Positions 22,098 through 33,600 of a stretch of DNA of 64,000 bases are shown here, in pieces. The translations under genes were made by a program, and so were the position numbers. Every line of letters starts with the position of its first letter. Position 1 is the stretch's first letter. The stretch lies in NCBI GenBank assembly GCA_964019055.1, contig OZ025212.1, positions 5,214,766-5,278,765 on the forward strand. Direction: 5' to 3'. The stretch comes from Anthopleura xanthogrammica. Taxonomy: Eukaryota > Cnidaria > Anthozoa > Actiniaria > Actiniidae. Under the pieces are notes generated by a model. The model was not told the origin of the DNA. It was given only the letters and a program-made list of their open reading frames with translations, and made no database searches.

Positions 22098-25000
22098 ACT
22101 TTTCTTGTAAAGCTCATTTTTTTTACATAATTTGCTGTGGAATGTGTGGAATTTTTTTGATCCTCCCCCATTTGCACCATGCAGTCCTCTTTAAAATAAT
22201 GAGTTAACCTAATGTGCCTTGTTGAGCTGTGCCATATAATGTGTTAAATGATGGAACGTGGTGTTCTGTGCCGTGCTGTCATGTGCTTTAGTGACTTAAA
22301 TAGGAAAACTGGCACAATGACTGATCCGAATCCAATCAGAATACAAAAACTGCTCTTGAGATTGAGAAGTCCGTTTCAGAATGGACCTCTTAAGCTTCAT
22401 GTATTCTTTGTTGTGCCCATTTCAGACAATGTGATGCCACTCTTGGGAGTTCATTCTTTCATGTGTAAATATGTTAATAAAAGAACATTTCTCAAGGGAA
22501 TGCCATGTGGTCTGAAAAGGGCAATTTGCATACGAAGCAAAAGAGGTTAATTAAGATCATTAAGTACTTGTCGTTGCGAATTGATTACCTGGAGGGTTTG
22601 TACCATCGTTGCACAAGTCTCCTTCACAGCAGCTGTAGTTGCACGATTTCAAACCGCCAGTTGAATTCATTTGCTGACACAGCAGCTGTTTGTGGGCTTC
22701 AGTACACGCCATGGCACCAACTGTACAGTTCCGCATTTCCATGGTCATTTTCATTGGAGCACCACCTGGACCAGCAATCTCCATCATACCACGTAGTGTA
22801 AAGCATCGGTCATAGGGTACTGGACAGGTCATCTCGGTTGGGGTCTGACAACCGTTTGGAGGTTGACAGGAGTGGCATTTGAGACCATACCCTGGGGGGA
22901 AAAAACGAATCTTTATTTTATTTCGTGATACCAGGAGTCACTATTGCTGAGTCTCCCTTGCCAGAGGCTGTTTACTGAAGTATACGGCACACTCTACACT
23001 CACTACCACTACATTCAATATTCTATGTAAACGACACTCAACTCGCATGGTCGTTTTTGCGGAGGTAGAAAAAACGGAGAACCCAGAGAAAAACCCAAGT
23101 GGCAAGGGAACCTTAGGAAAAGAAAACAATCTATTCATACGACCCGTAGGAATCATAGTGGAGAAACGCGAACATTTGACTACTACGTCATCCTTGCCAC
23201 CCCACTGAAAACAAGAAACAAACTCCAGCGAGTAACAAACTATACTCGTTTCATGGAGCATTTACTCGTGAAAGTATAGTATCTAGGCTGGACACTCCAA
23301 ACCATATATAACGTGCAATGGTAGCGAAGAAAAGTACTCCTTAAATGCGTTTTCATGTAAGTTTTTCTCCTGGCGAGGTTGAAATCTTGGAACACATTAA
23401 TACACGCAAAGATAGCATCGTGATCACTTACTATCGTGGGTGGAATAATGCTAGACTTGCCCCAAGTCGACCTCTCTTTGCGAGCGCAGCGAGAGAGCGA
23501 CGAAGTATAGATACTCAGTGGGCGGCGGACTTTGCGAAAGTCTAGAATAATGCCTATGTGGGAGATACCTTGCGGATAATTAGTAACTATGTGGTCTGTC
23601 AGTGTCCTGGATTGCTACGTCACACGAGTAGGCTATTTCACCATTTGTTGAAGTCCATGCAAATACAGGGACTTCGGAGCGTATTTTAAAGTGGGAGGGG
23701 GGGGGGGGTATGCCGGCTCCTACGTCGATGAAATACGTCGTCGGGATCAAGAATGGTTTGATACTGTTTGGCAAAGCTATGGCTGAAGCATATCCATATT
23801 CATGTCTCCCGTTAAAATTAAGAGACTATCCCAGTTGACAGTGATATAACCAAACAGAGCTTCAAGTTGATCAAACCAGTCAGAAGTTCTAAAAATACGT
23901 GTAGATCTATACATAACACTAATAAGCGCTGCACTGTGTTTATTGGATCCTGGTATCTCGATACATAAATGCTCCAGGTCTGGTTGCAAATCAGTTTCTA
24001 TATCCATGCGACGTTTAAATTTCGTAGATTCGCGAACGTACGCTCCTACGCTCCTAAGCCCTTCACCAGGGGGCCGCTACGCAGGCTAGGTCTAAGATAG
24101 AAAATAAAGTATCTAAAGATTCCAACAACCTGAGAAAAAAAAGTTCGTTTACAACAATAGGCCATTTACTGCCATTTTATGAAATGAGAATAGTGTAGTG
24201 ATACAAGAACCAAGAAAGCTTTGAAATTGTTTTGTTGCAATTATTTTCAGGATGTCGTGTTGTAGATTTGTCGAAAAGTAGTTCGATTAACCAGGTCTAT
24301 GGTTTTATATTTCGTATGCAAATATGAACTTCAAAGTCATAGTTGAGCGATCTTCCAAAGTCCACAAGTAATATTGCAAACCTATGTATTCCCTTCTAAC
24401 CATTACATTTTTCATGTCCAAATTCATACTTTGTAAAGTACGAAACTTTAGAAAGTGGATTCACTTTATTTTTGACCACTTGTTGAAAGATTGATGCTAT
24501 AACGTGTTGAATTTAAATATAGATAAAAAGGGACCCGCTTTTATGGTTCCCAAATAAAATGAAATAAATCAAATCAAATCAGAGAGCTCCAAAACTTGCG
24601 TGTGCCCATTATAAGAACCAATATACCATCATTTGTAACTTTGTATTTACGGTATTTTCATAGCCATCACAGCGTTCTTTTCATTCTTATCGACAGATTG
24701 TCATGTTATTTATTTACTAACTTATGATATGGATAGGAAAGAAAGATTGAGCAATAATAGATAAGAATAGTTGATTATTAACAACATGAACTATATCTTA
24801 TAAATTGGATTTTTTTTTTTTTGATTTAGTGTGTGTTTTTCGAAACTCATATTTAGAGATGTCAAAGCCTGAAGTAGTTTCTTGACCGCCACCTTTTTGA
24901 AATAAGCGTAGGTACATGTATGTCACTCATGTTGAAGTGTTTCTCATAAACCCGTGAAATACCCGTGAAATACACTTTTGCATACAGCCAACCATTAGAC

Positions 25001-25978
25001 CACTGATGAAGACCGTAGTACCTCGGTTGAAACGTTTGGATTTTTAAATTCAAAAAATCAGAGGCAACTCGACTAAATTTATAAATTATCATGCCTGATT
25101 ACTCAATCTTCAAAAATATACACTTTAGTGTATTACACATTACTTCACTCTAATTCTTTTGTTTTCTATTGTGTTTATCTGACTATTACACATTAATATT
25201 AAAGCACACTTTGTTTCACGGGTTAATGAAAACCACTCTAAAAGGCACCTCGAATATTTCTGTAAACAAACAGAACAATTAAGGAATGTTACACGAGTAA
25301 AGTGAAAACAAAACAAAACCAACTTAATCGGCGAGCCGATTCCCTCTTGATGCGTAGTATTGGCGAAGTTGGCTGCTTTTACAGAGAAATGTATGGAAAA
25401 AATGTTGGGAGGCAACAGCTTGCCTCTCGAAATATTTTCCATACATTTCTTCGTAAAGGCAACCAACTTCGGTCGCCCATATCTTCGGCGTTATTCAATA
25501 AAACCACTTCAAACTTTCCAATTTTACTAATTTTACTATGCTCTTTTCAAATATTATATTTTCTTTTTTGTTGGATTAAAATTTAAAATGTCACACAAGA
25601 CCTGATAAACCCTCATTGCTGCTGTTTCTGGTTGAGATAAATGTTTACTCTCCTGATCGTATTTCGTTGATGTAAAAGGAGAAGAAAACCATAGTTATTT
25701 CGATTGCTAAAGCTAATAAACCATCCTAGGCAAAATACTGAGAGCAATACACTTATTTTGAGACTGAGTTTATCATATCTTTCACGGGATGAGACGGGAT
25801 GGGACGGCGCCCATGCACTTGAGTCGTCGATGGGTCAGCGAGCATATTCTTACGTAAGATTTCAGCAAGAAACCGAGTCGTTAGGGCTGCGTTCGAAATG
25901 TATTTTAAACAGATATTTCAACTCACCGTTTGGGATAAACAGAGCTGCAAAAAGGAATAGTACAGGCAGGATAACCAT
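20644..25978 (-). CDS. Two-domain LU (Ly6/uPAR) protein B, GPI-anchor type
   Basis: Paralogue of gene A with the same five-exon layout: 25927-25978 (signal peptide MVILPVLFLFAALFIPNG), 22589-22891 (LU1), 21611-21634 (linker), 21142-21242 and 20644-21042 (LU2 and tail). All junctions are in phase, giving about 292 residues. It has 12 cysteines per LU domain and the signatures CCEGDLCN and CCEGNLCN. Compared with A it lacks two residues in LU1 and one in the linker. Its Ser/Pro/Gly spacer before the hydrophobic GPI-type end (SGILVIISIVLALLFK) is longer because of short GPSSI-type repeats. Probably a membrane-tethered extracellular protein of unknown ligand. Confidence 0.85.
21655..22000. repeat. 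~36-bp GATGGTGGTGATGGGATTG minisatellite
   Basis: Units of about 33-36 bases built from TGATGGTAATAATAATGATG and GTGGTGATGGGATTG, about seven copies, in an intron of LU gene B. The long minus-strand open frame across it is low-complexity His/Ile and not a gene. Confidence 0.85.
22015..22097. repeat. (GAT)n microsatellite
   Basis: About 27 perfect GAT triplets on the plus strand, adjoining the minisatellite in the same intron of LU gene B. Confidence 0.97.
22426..22521. mobile_element. MITE, CCCATTTCAGAC family, copy 2
   Basis: Ends CCCATTTCAGACAAT and complement CATGTGGTCTGAAAAGGG, 96 bp, close to the 5'-proximal LU exon of gene B. Shortest of the three members seen. Confidence 0.6.
22892..23700. 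other. Intron 1 of LU gene B, 3' part
   Basis: No coding sequence. About 22920-23260 is similar to 10.53-10.93 kb in gene A, as expected for paired introns. A poly-G run lies at about 23696-23708. Confidence 0.55.
23777..24062 (-). pseudogene. LINE endonuclease-domain fragment
   Basis: Minus-strand frame contains LEHLCIEIPGSN, ALISVMYRST, DWFDQLEALF and LLILTGDMNMDML. These match the apurinic-type endonuclease blocks of non-LTR elements (LCIEI; Y+.P; GD.N.D). The 5' end (SYVRESTKFKRRM) extends it; past 23777 the frame is lost to a stop. Likely dead insertion in intron 1 of LU gene B. Confidence 0.8.
24063..25000. other. Intron sequence, nothing recognised
   Basis: AT-rich. At about 24520-24580 a plus-strand tail (GGTTCCCAAATAAAATGAAATAAATC...) looks like the A-rich 3' end of a retroelement. 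Confidence 0.45.
25003..25036 (+). ncRNA. Hammerhead-ribozyme-like core (relic)
   Basis: CTGATGA (25003-25009), a stem-loop whose arms ACCG and CGGT pair (25012-25015 with 25024-25027), then GAAA and CGTT. This order is the type-I minimal hammerhead core known from Penelope-like elements. Stem II has a bulge, so activity is uncertain. Confidence 0.4.
25364..25471. mobile_element. 108-bp palindromic (foldback) element
   Basis: Arms of about 50 bases beginning CGAAGTTGGCTGCTTTTAC and mirrored at CAACCAACTTCG. Several mismatches. Flanks carry no clear target duplication. Confidence 0.6.
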
Positions 25979-26812
25979 GATTGAAGAGGCAGTTCAACGG
26001 AGAACGAGCAGAAAACAGTACAACACACCAGACCTTCTGAACGATAGCTGCTTGGTATAGGTCATGTGACCTTTTAATCCAATTAAAAGGTGGCATTGAA
26101 TAAACATCACTCAACGCATCGGCTTTTTCTTTCTTATGGTAATCGGTATCAGTTACCATCCTCCCTACGACCAAGAAAAAGAAGTTGGAAAAATTATATT
26201 ACTTTATAACGAGACTATAGGAATACTGGTTAGAAGTTGGGATGACAGTGTATGTTATTGCAGTGCATAATAAAATACTTTAGTTTATTGGTTTCATTTA
26301 ATGTCCAAGTAGCAGAAGTAGATTAGTTTACTTTTAAGTTTTAGAAAGAAACCGTGTCTTTTTGCTTCGATGCATAAAAACCGTACGACATTTTCACGGT
26401 AAATCCATTTAATCGCTTGTTCGCGATATGACGGGAAACTCGTGAATAAAAACGATATCAGGCTCTTAACATATGATAATCTCTATATATATAATCGACC
26501 CTTAATGTGTAATAAACAAATTATTACATGTTAAGAGCTGATATCATCGCTTGTTAGCGATATGACGGGAAACTCGTGAATAGAAACGATATCAGGCTCT
26601 TAACATGTGATAACCTCTATATAGGATATTACATGGTCGTAGCACTTCACTGATATGGTTTTTATTCACGGTTTTATTTCACGGATATCGACCCTAAATG
26701 TGTAATAAATATATCTGTCTGATATCTCTCTTAGTATGTGCAATCAATATTTATAACTTATTGCGATTTTGCAATAAACCCGTATTGGCGGCTAGTTGGG
26801 AGAAAATATATC

Positions 26813-27480
26813 CCGTATTGGCCGTAGTCGCGAAGCGATGGAATGATAATAATATTGAAATGACTGTTTACATTTGTTCAGAAGCCCTGAACCTGATTTT
26901 TTCTTTCCATAGAATTTTTTTTATCAGTTCTGGATACCGCCAGCTGGGTTTGAACAGTCGTTATTTGCTACTCGACTTTTCTAGCATGTCTTGTCCTTGA
27001 CATTCTATGATAGGAATATGTTCTGCCTAAACAATCCAATATATGTGTCGAATGCGGCTATTTTTATTGATCCTCCAGATCGCAAATTAGTCCTATTATT
27101 TTTATCATCATCATCATCATCATCATCACCGTATTGGCCGTAGTCGCGAAGCGATGGAATGATAATAATATTGAAATGACTGTTTACATTTGTTCAGAAG
27201 CCCTGAACCTGATTTTTTCTTTCCATAGAATTTTTTTATCAGTTCTGAATACCGCCAGCTGGGTTTGAACAGTCGTTATTTGCTACTCGACTTTTCTAGC
27301 ATGTCTTGTCCTTGACATTCTATGGTAGGAATATGTTCGGCCTAAACAATCCAATATATGTGTCGAATGCGGCTATTTTTATTGATCCTCCAGATCGCAA
27401 ATTAGTCCTATTATTTTTATCATCATCATCATCATCATCATCACCGTATTGGCCGTAGTCGCGAAGCGATGGAATGATAA
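26813..27480. repeat. ~315-bp tandem duplication with ATC tails
   Basis: The unit begins CCGTATTGGCCGTAGTCGCG at 26813, 27129 and 27444 (third copy truncated), and each full unit ends in a short (ATC)n run. A smaller duplication of about 80 bases precedes it (about 26412-26625, CGCTTGTTCGCGATATGACG). Confidence 0.9.
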
Positions 27481-27486
27481 TAATGT

Positions 27487-27533
<47 letters not shown>

Positions 27534-27860
27534 GTATCATCATCATCATCCTGTATCATCATCATCATCATCCTGTATATATATATATATATAATTTCGT
27601 TATTGAACGTCATATCAACATCATCTGATAATCATCATCATTGATCCTCTTCAGTCATGATCCTCCTTATATCGTCCTATCATTCTTAAATTCATCGTTG
27701 TCATTACCGTCGTCATCTTCATCACCATTATCATCATCATCATCATCATCATTGATCCTCTTCAGTCATGATCCTCCTTATATCGTCTTATCATTCTTAA
27801 TTCACCGTGGTCATTACCATCGTCATCTTCATCACCATTATCACCGTGGTCATCTCCATT
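27487..27860. repeat. (ATC)n microsatellite and ~111-bp duplication
   Basis: CATCATCATC arrays to about 27575, then two copies of a unit beginning TTGATCCTCTTCAGTCATGA (about 27641 and 27752). Confidence 0.88.
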
Positions 27861-28029
27861 ATCTTTATGTTATTCGTTACAATTAATTCAATCCTTACTT
27901 ATTCCAATGATTTTCAATCTTTATTAATTTTACAACCTTCAGTTACATACTAAGGTATTTACTAACAAACGTGTTTTCCCATTTCTTGCCCTACGTTCGC
28001 TCCACGTTTTTTACACATTAACATATTTT

Positions 28030-31000
28030 CTAGTACTTTTTTCCATGTTTCGACCTTTTCGAGTGCTTCTTATTCTTTTTCGATGACTTATCAGCAGGCT
28101 TAGCTTGATTGGATGGGGCTGGTGCTACTGGTGCTTCTGTAGGTTCAGGAGCTGGTTCCTTGGCGGGCTCGGGTTCCGGTGCTGGCGCTGGCGCTGGCTC
28201 TGGCTTGGGTGCTGGAGCAGGTGCAGGTGCAGGTGCCGGTGGTGCAGGTTCGGGTGCTGGTTCAGGTGCTGGTTCGGGCGCAGGTTCCGGAGCGGGTTTC
28301 GGAGTGGGCGCGGGCGCGGGTGCAGGTGTTGAAGCTGGTTTTGTTGTAGGTTTAGGTGTTGTTTCAGGTTGTTTTGTGGAAGCTTCAGTTTCAGGTGCGG
28401 CTGTGGTTGTTTCTGTTGGCTTTGGTGTTGTTGTCTCAGCTGCCTGGGCGGTCTAGATCGTACAATAACAATTAAAGCATCAGAGCCAGGCTTTCGTATT
28501 TATCATATATTCTTATAGTATTATGCTAACATTTTAAATTATCTAGTTGAAATAAGGATTTGAAGATATTTATAGACAGATCATGGGAATAATTAAAAAA
28601 AATTAAAAAGAATTATTAAAAGAAAAAAAGAACGAAAGTATTTTCTCGTTCATTGTTTCTCTCCCTTCCTACTTCTCTTTGGCAATATACCTCTTTATCT
28701 TAGACGCAATGTCTTCCCATTTCAGACAATCTCTTGAGAATACGTTTTTTGTTTCAGTCGTATCCATTCACTATTTTCCATACATCGGTTCACTGGTCAA
28801 ACACAAAGCATTCAATCAAGGCTGCAAGGTAGTTTCAAAGGATTATTCAAATTTGAGCCTTGTAGCCTTGACTGAATGCTTTGTGTTTTCTTAGTGAACC
28901 GATGTATGGAAAGTGGTGAATATTAACGTGTCTTCTCATGCGCAACCGTTAATCAAAGAAGTGATACTTAAAGAAATTACACGTGGTCTGGAATGGGATA
29001 ACATACCCAAGCTAAATGGGTCTATTCCAATAACTCATACTAGCAGTTCCTATAATTTCTTCTCATCCATTTCATACCGTTTTTGGTGGCGGTGTCGTCT
29101 TAATAACGTTATATTGATAAGGATGAAGAGCGATAAACTTGTATGGATATGCTTCGGCTGCTGCTGGCACATGTTGATATTTACGACAGCTATGTGGGCA
29201 GTGTAGATTGATGTCCGTATTTGTACTACAGTAGCCATTCTGAGACCACTCTGGGCAGCGGACATCTTCATCCATATACTTCATTGATGTTTCTGAAAAT
29301 ATTTAAATAATAATCAGCGATTGAATGGCCAACTTTCTGGCGAAATTCTGGACAAAGCACCTGCAAATCAAATAAATAACTACGATTGCTTTAGTTTCTT
29401 TCCTTGAGCGTCACGTCGAACTGCTTTGAGCACAGATAATGACTAGCGATCAATAGTTCGGTCAATAGAGGGAGAAAGGGAGGTATCTAGAAATGAGGGG
29501 TAAGGCGGGGTTGGCTTCAACTCCCTTTGGACTTTGAAATAATACTAATGGACCAGGCGTATTGTTATCACATTTCAGGCCACATTTCATTCATTCCCTT
29601 AATATTCAATGTATACCTGGCCCACACAGCTCACATGTCATCTTGCAGTTCTGCGCCATGAAATCAGGAAGAAGAAGACAATCTTCATTAGTTTTCCATC
29701 CCTCACAATGCCTTGAACCCACCAGATCTTCACATTTCTTAGTGTCTCGTCCTTTCTTCTTACAGAACCGACAGCTCCAGGGACATTGCTTTAGGACGTA
29801 GTCAAACCGCTTGAGGCATTCTCCTTCGTTTGCGATTGTCTCGCAGTCTTTAGATTTGTCCTCGCATTCCTCTGCTTGGATGTCAACTGGAGTCGTCGTG
29901 AAAATAAAGGTAAAATTATATAAAAAGGGTAAAAAAGACTCCTTGCACTAAATCCCTATCTGGGGGGTAAACATTCGTGAAGCAAGGTTCCCGCGATCAG
30001 GGAAAAGTCAGGGGAAAATCAAGTGGAGTTGGGGGGGAGGGGATAGTATATTTTCATTTATTCATGATATTTAGTTTTAAGAAATTTTTTTGGATTGCAA
30101 TTTAGATTATAATATATTTTAGATCCCTTCAGTTTAAAGTATATTTTTATTAGTATATATAGCTTTTATTAAATTTTGTAATTGAGTCGGAAGAGCCCTT
30201 GGGGATGATTCAATAAAGTTTGTATGTATGTATGTATGTATGCATACATGGTGTTTCTTGGCCGGGGGCAGAAATCTACCATACAACACCTATGAATATA
30301 AACTATAAAATAACCTTAAAGGTCTAAAATTGGAAGTAGACGCATTTATTGTAAACCGGCATCCTTCCGTGGTTAAGTAACGACAGTAGCGACAGTAACG
30401 ACTTACTTTTTTTCCAGTCCACATCCCCGGTTGAATATGTAGGTGGTGGGGCTGGGGCTTCGGCTGGGGCTGGTTCAGGTTCAGGTTCAGGTTTAGGTTC
30501 TTGCCCCTCCCCACTGCTTCCACTGTCAGAAGGCTTTTTAGCCTTGTGCGCCTTTTTCGACTTTTTAAGATCTAAAAAAAAGGGAAAAATGCTATGCGGT
30601 TTATATCGCCCATAGTAATGATAAGCGAAATGTATTATTAGGAAGGCTTGGTTGCCTATGCTTTGTGTTGCCTCTGACCAATATGTTCGTGGGCGTCATT
30701 CAATATGTCCATTAGTTTACTGTTTTGTGACTCATTAATAAGAAGACTTGGTTGCCTATGCTTTGTGTTGCCTCTGACCTATATGTTCGTGGGCGTCATT
30801 CAATATGTTCATTAGTTTACTGTTTTGTTACTCATTAATAAGAAGACTTGGTTGCCTATGCTTCGTGTTGCCTCTGACCTATATGTTCGTGGGCGTCATT
30901 CAATATTTTCATTAGTTTACTGTTTTGTTACTCATTAATAAGAAGACTTGGTTGCCTATGCTTTGTGTTGCCTCTGACCTATATGTTCGTGGGCGTCATT

Positions 31001-33141
31001 CGATATTTTCATTAGTTTACTGTTTTGTTACTCATTAATAAGAAGGCTTGGTTGCCTATGCTTTGTGTTGCCTCTGACCTATATGTTCGTGGGCGTCATT
31101 CAATATGTTCATTAGTTTACTGTTTTGTTACTCATTAATAAGAAGACTTGGTTGCCTATGCTTCGTGTTGCCTCTGACCTATATGTTCGTGGGCGTCATT
31201 CGATATTTTCATTAGTTTACTGTTTTGTGACTCATTAATAAGAAGGCTTGGTTGCCTATGCTTCGTGTTGCCTCTGACCTATATGTTCGTGGGCGTCATT
31301 CAATATTTTCATTAGTTTACTGTTTTGTTACTCATTAATAAGAAGGCTTGGTTGCCTATGCTTTGTGTTGCCTCTGACCTATATGTTCGTGGGCGTCATT
31401 CAATATTTTCATTAGTTTACTGTTTTGTTACTCATTAATAAGAAGGCTTGGTTGCCTATGCTTCGTGTTGCCTCTGACCTATATGTTCGTGGGCGTCATT
31501 CAATATTTTCATTAGTTTACTGTTTTGTTACTCATTAATAAGAAGGCTTGGTTGCCTATGCTTCGTGTTGCCTCTGACCTATATGTTCGTGGGCGTCATT
31601 CGATATTTTCATTAGTTTACTGTTTTGTGACTCATTAATAAGAAGGCTTGGTTGCCTATGCTTCGTGTTGCCTCTGACCTATATGTTCGTGGGCGTCATT
31701 CAATATTTTCATTAGTTTACTGTTTTGTTACTCATTAATAAGAAGGCTTGGTTGCCTATGCTTTGTGTTGCCTCTGACCTATATGTTCGTGGGCGTCATT
31801 CAATATTTTCATTAGTTTACTGTTTTGTGACTCATTAATAAGAAGGCTTGGTTGCCTATGCTTCGTGTTGCCTCTGACCTATATGTTCGTGGGCGTCATT
31901 CAATATTTTCATTAGTTTACTGTTTTGTTACTCATTAATAAGAAGGCTTGGTTGCCTATGCTTCGTGTTGCCTCTGACCTATATGTTCGTGGGCGTCATT
32001 CGATATTTTCATTAGTTTACTGTTTTGTGACTCATTAATAAGAAGGCTTGGTTGCCTATGCTTCGTGTTGCCTCTGACCTATATGTTCGTGGGCGTCATT
32101 CAATATTTTCATTAGTTTACTGTTTTGTTACTCATTAATAAGAAGGCTTGGTTGCCTATGCTTTGTGTTGCCTCTGACCTATATGTTCGTGGGCGTCATT
32201 CAATATGTTCATTAGTTTACTGTTTTGTTACTCATTAATAAGAAGGCTTGGTTGCCTATGCTTCGTGTTGCCTCTGACCTATATGTTCGTGGGCGTCATT
32301 CAATATTTTCATTAGTTTACTGTTTTGTGACTCATTAATAAGAAGGCTTGGTTGCCTATGCTTCGTGTTGCCTCTGACCTATATGTTCGTGGGCGTCATT
32401 CGATATTTTCATTAGTTTACTGTTTTGTGACTCATTAATAAGAAGGTTTGGATGCCTATGCTTCGTGCTCTTGTTTCCTCTGAACTACGTGATTGCGGAC
32501 TTCACTCTGGTTTAACACTCGTATCGTATTTTTTAGTTGGTTGATTTACTTTTGTGGGTTTTCTCGCCGGCAAAGAAACAAGCCAAATTCGCCTGCGATA
32601 AAGGTTTTCTAGTACTGTTTGATTTTTAATTAAAGCCAACTCCTCTAACTTCTGGAGCCTTTTTCTCATATCTTTTATCATGTTGTATGAGCCTTATTGC
32701 AAGAACTTTGTCGAATGAAATTACGAAATCAGCAGAATACTGATATACTAAATTAACATTGACTCCGACGAAGGACTAACGTCCGAAACGTCAGTTCCTA
32801 TTTTCACTACGGTGTAAAATTTATTAATCTACGATAACTACTAAATTAAACCTTCAGGATGTAATCTTGATATGAATTAACTTTTTTTTCGTTAAAAATA
32901 TTTATCTTGTATGAATTTGCATGCATCGCAGATTACTCAAGGGAGCTTTCATTTTACGACTGAGTATTGAAAGAAGTCTAGAATATAAACTGCTAGAATG
33001 AAGATTACACAGGTGATTATTCCTTTAGTGAGTTTTTAAATATGACAGCCTTCTTGCATTTAGGTGTATCTAAATACAGTACTTACGTTTGGCTTCGATA
33101 AGGTATATAACGAGCAGTATTACAAGAAGTTGTTTCCACAT
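28030..33141 (-). CDS. Secreted three-ShKT protein with Pro/Ala-rich tail
   Basis: Exons 33087-33141, 30407-30571, 29617-29886, 29078-29292 and 28030-28452 join in frame (phases 1,1,1,0), giving about 375 residues. Order: signal peptide MWKQLLVILLVIYLIEAK; Lys-rich then Pro/Glu-rich spacer ending VDWKK; ShKT domain a (six Cys, CPWSCRFC); ShKT b (six Cys, LPDFMAQNCKMTCELC); ShKT c with only four Cys (VRCPEW...GYC...CPHSCRKY) followed by FIALHPYQ; a Thr/Pro then (Pro-Ala/Glu)-repeat tail; basic end KKNKKHSKRSKHGKKY. Domains a and b share one exon, unlike the other genes, so an intron was probably lost. Secreted; a structural or matrix role is inferred from the tail, not shown. Confidence 0.88.
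28716..28997. mobile_element. MITE, CCCATTTCAGAC family, copy 3, with internal palindrome
   Basis: Ends CCCATTTCAGACAATCTC and complement ACGTGGTCTGGAATGGG. Inside is a second inverted repeat of about 60-base arms (about 28768-28830 and 28857-28918, CATACATCGGTTCACT), possibly a nested foldback. It lies in the last intron of the 28.0-33.1 kb gene. Confidence 0.65.
29930..30240 (+). mobile_element. Retroelement 3' tail relic and partial inverted-repeat element
   Basis: About 30060-30240 ends GATTCAATAAAGTTTGTATG followed by (TATG)n, the look of a non-LTR or SINE 3' end. At about 29933-29970 is a fragment of the TAGACCCCTTGCACTAA element seen intact at 59344. Both lie in an intron. Confidence 0.45.
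30640..32475. repeat. 100-bp minisatellite, ~18-19 copies
   Basis: Strict 100-base period; each unit contains AAGGCTTGGTTGCCTATGCT, CCTCTGACCTATATGTTCGT and CATTAGTTTACTGTTTTG. Variants (GACTTG/GGCTTG, CTTTG/CTTCG, TTA/TGA) are shared in patterns between distant units, indicating higher-order homogenisation. It fills most of intron 1 of the 28.0-33.1 kb gene. Not a CRISPR array: there are no unique spacers. Confidence 0.97.
32476..33086. other. Rest of intron 1
   Basis: Unique AT-rich sequence with a hammerhead-like relic at 32765-32794. No exon seen. Confidence 0.5.
32765..32794 (+). ncRNA. Hammerhead-ribozyme-like relic
   Basis: CCGACGA, then A and perfectly paired GGAC-TAAC-GTCC, then GAAACGTC. 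This equals the minimal hammerhead core except that the invariant U4 position (CTGANGA) reads C, so it is probably inactive. The context resembles Penelope-type termini. Confidence 0.45.
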
Positions 33142-33532
33142 CTTGATCTGTGAAGTAAAAAAAACCAAGATTATCTACTTGAACTATAAATATATGAATA
33201 AATTTTACCATTTTTTTATATTGATAGTTTCACTTTAGATTTTTTTTACATCATGAGATAAGTGTAAAAAGTTCGATTTTTCCCCACATGTCCATTTTTA
33301 ACATTAATAAGCTGTGAATTCACCAGCAAACACTAAACTAAGTCATTCAGTTCATCGACCGAAAAAAATCCGTCAGAAAAAGATATCGATGTTACGGACA
33401 AATGAGAATTTTAGTTAAGAAAAAAATAACCTTATTTTTGGACAAAACTTAAACCCTGAATTCCGAACAACAGTAGAAAATGAATGCGATGAGAAAAATG
33501 AAATAAGTAGCGGATAAAATTAATAGGGTCTA

Positions 33533-33600
33533 CCTTTAGTGATGTATAAGCTGTCGTTGTTTTGTCTAGATCTAGAATGTCTAGGAACCCACCTGCGCGA
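33533..33600 (-). promoter_or_regulatory. Possible 5' untranslated exon of the three-ShKT gene
   Basis: On the minus strand ATCACTAAAG is followed by GTAGACC (donor-like), and a clean acceptor (CTTCACAG) sits six bases before the ATG at 33141, implying an upstream non-coding exon. The exon start is not defined. Confidence 0.3.

Larger units (their letters stand above)
25979..28029. other. Repeat-rich spacer between LU and ShKT gene groups
   Basis: Contains upstream sequence of LU gene B (similar to 16.23-16.33 kb), repeats at 26.42-26.70 and 26.81-27.86 kb, and ATC microsatellites. An AATAAA-type polyadenylation signal for the following gene is at about 27920-27925 (minus strand). No gene. 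Confidence 0.6.

Noticed and set aside
21635..22207. Poly-Ile/His and poly-Asp open frames
   Set aside because: Translations of (GAT)n and related simple repeats within an intron of LU gene B.
28109..28456. Plus-strand Gly/Ala-repeat protein
   Set aside because: Antisense to the Pro-Ala-rich tail; the minus frame joins the c domain in phase 0.
30640..32475. CRISPR-like array
   Set aside because: Whole 100-bp units repeat with no unique spacers, and the genome is eukaryotic.
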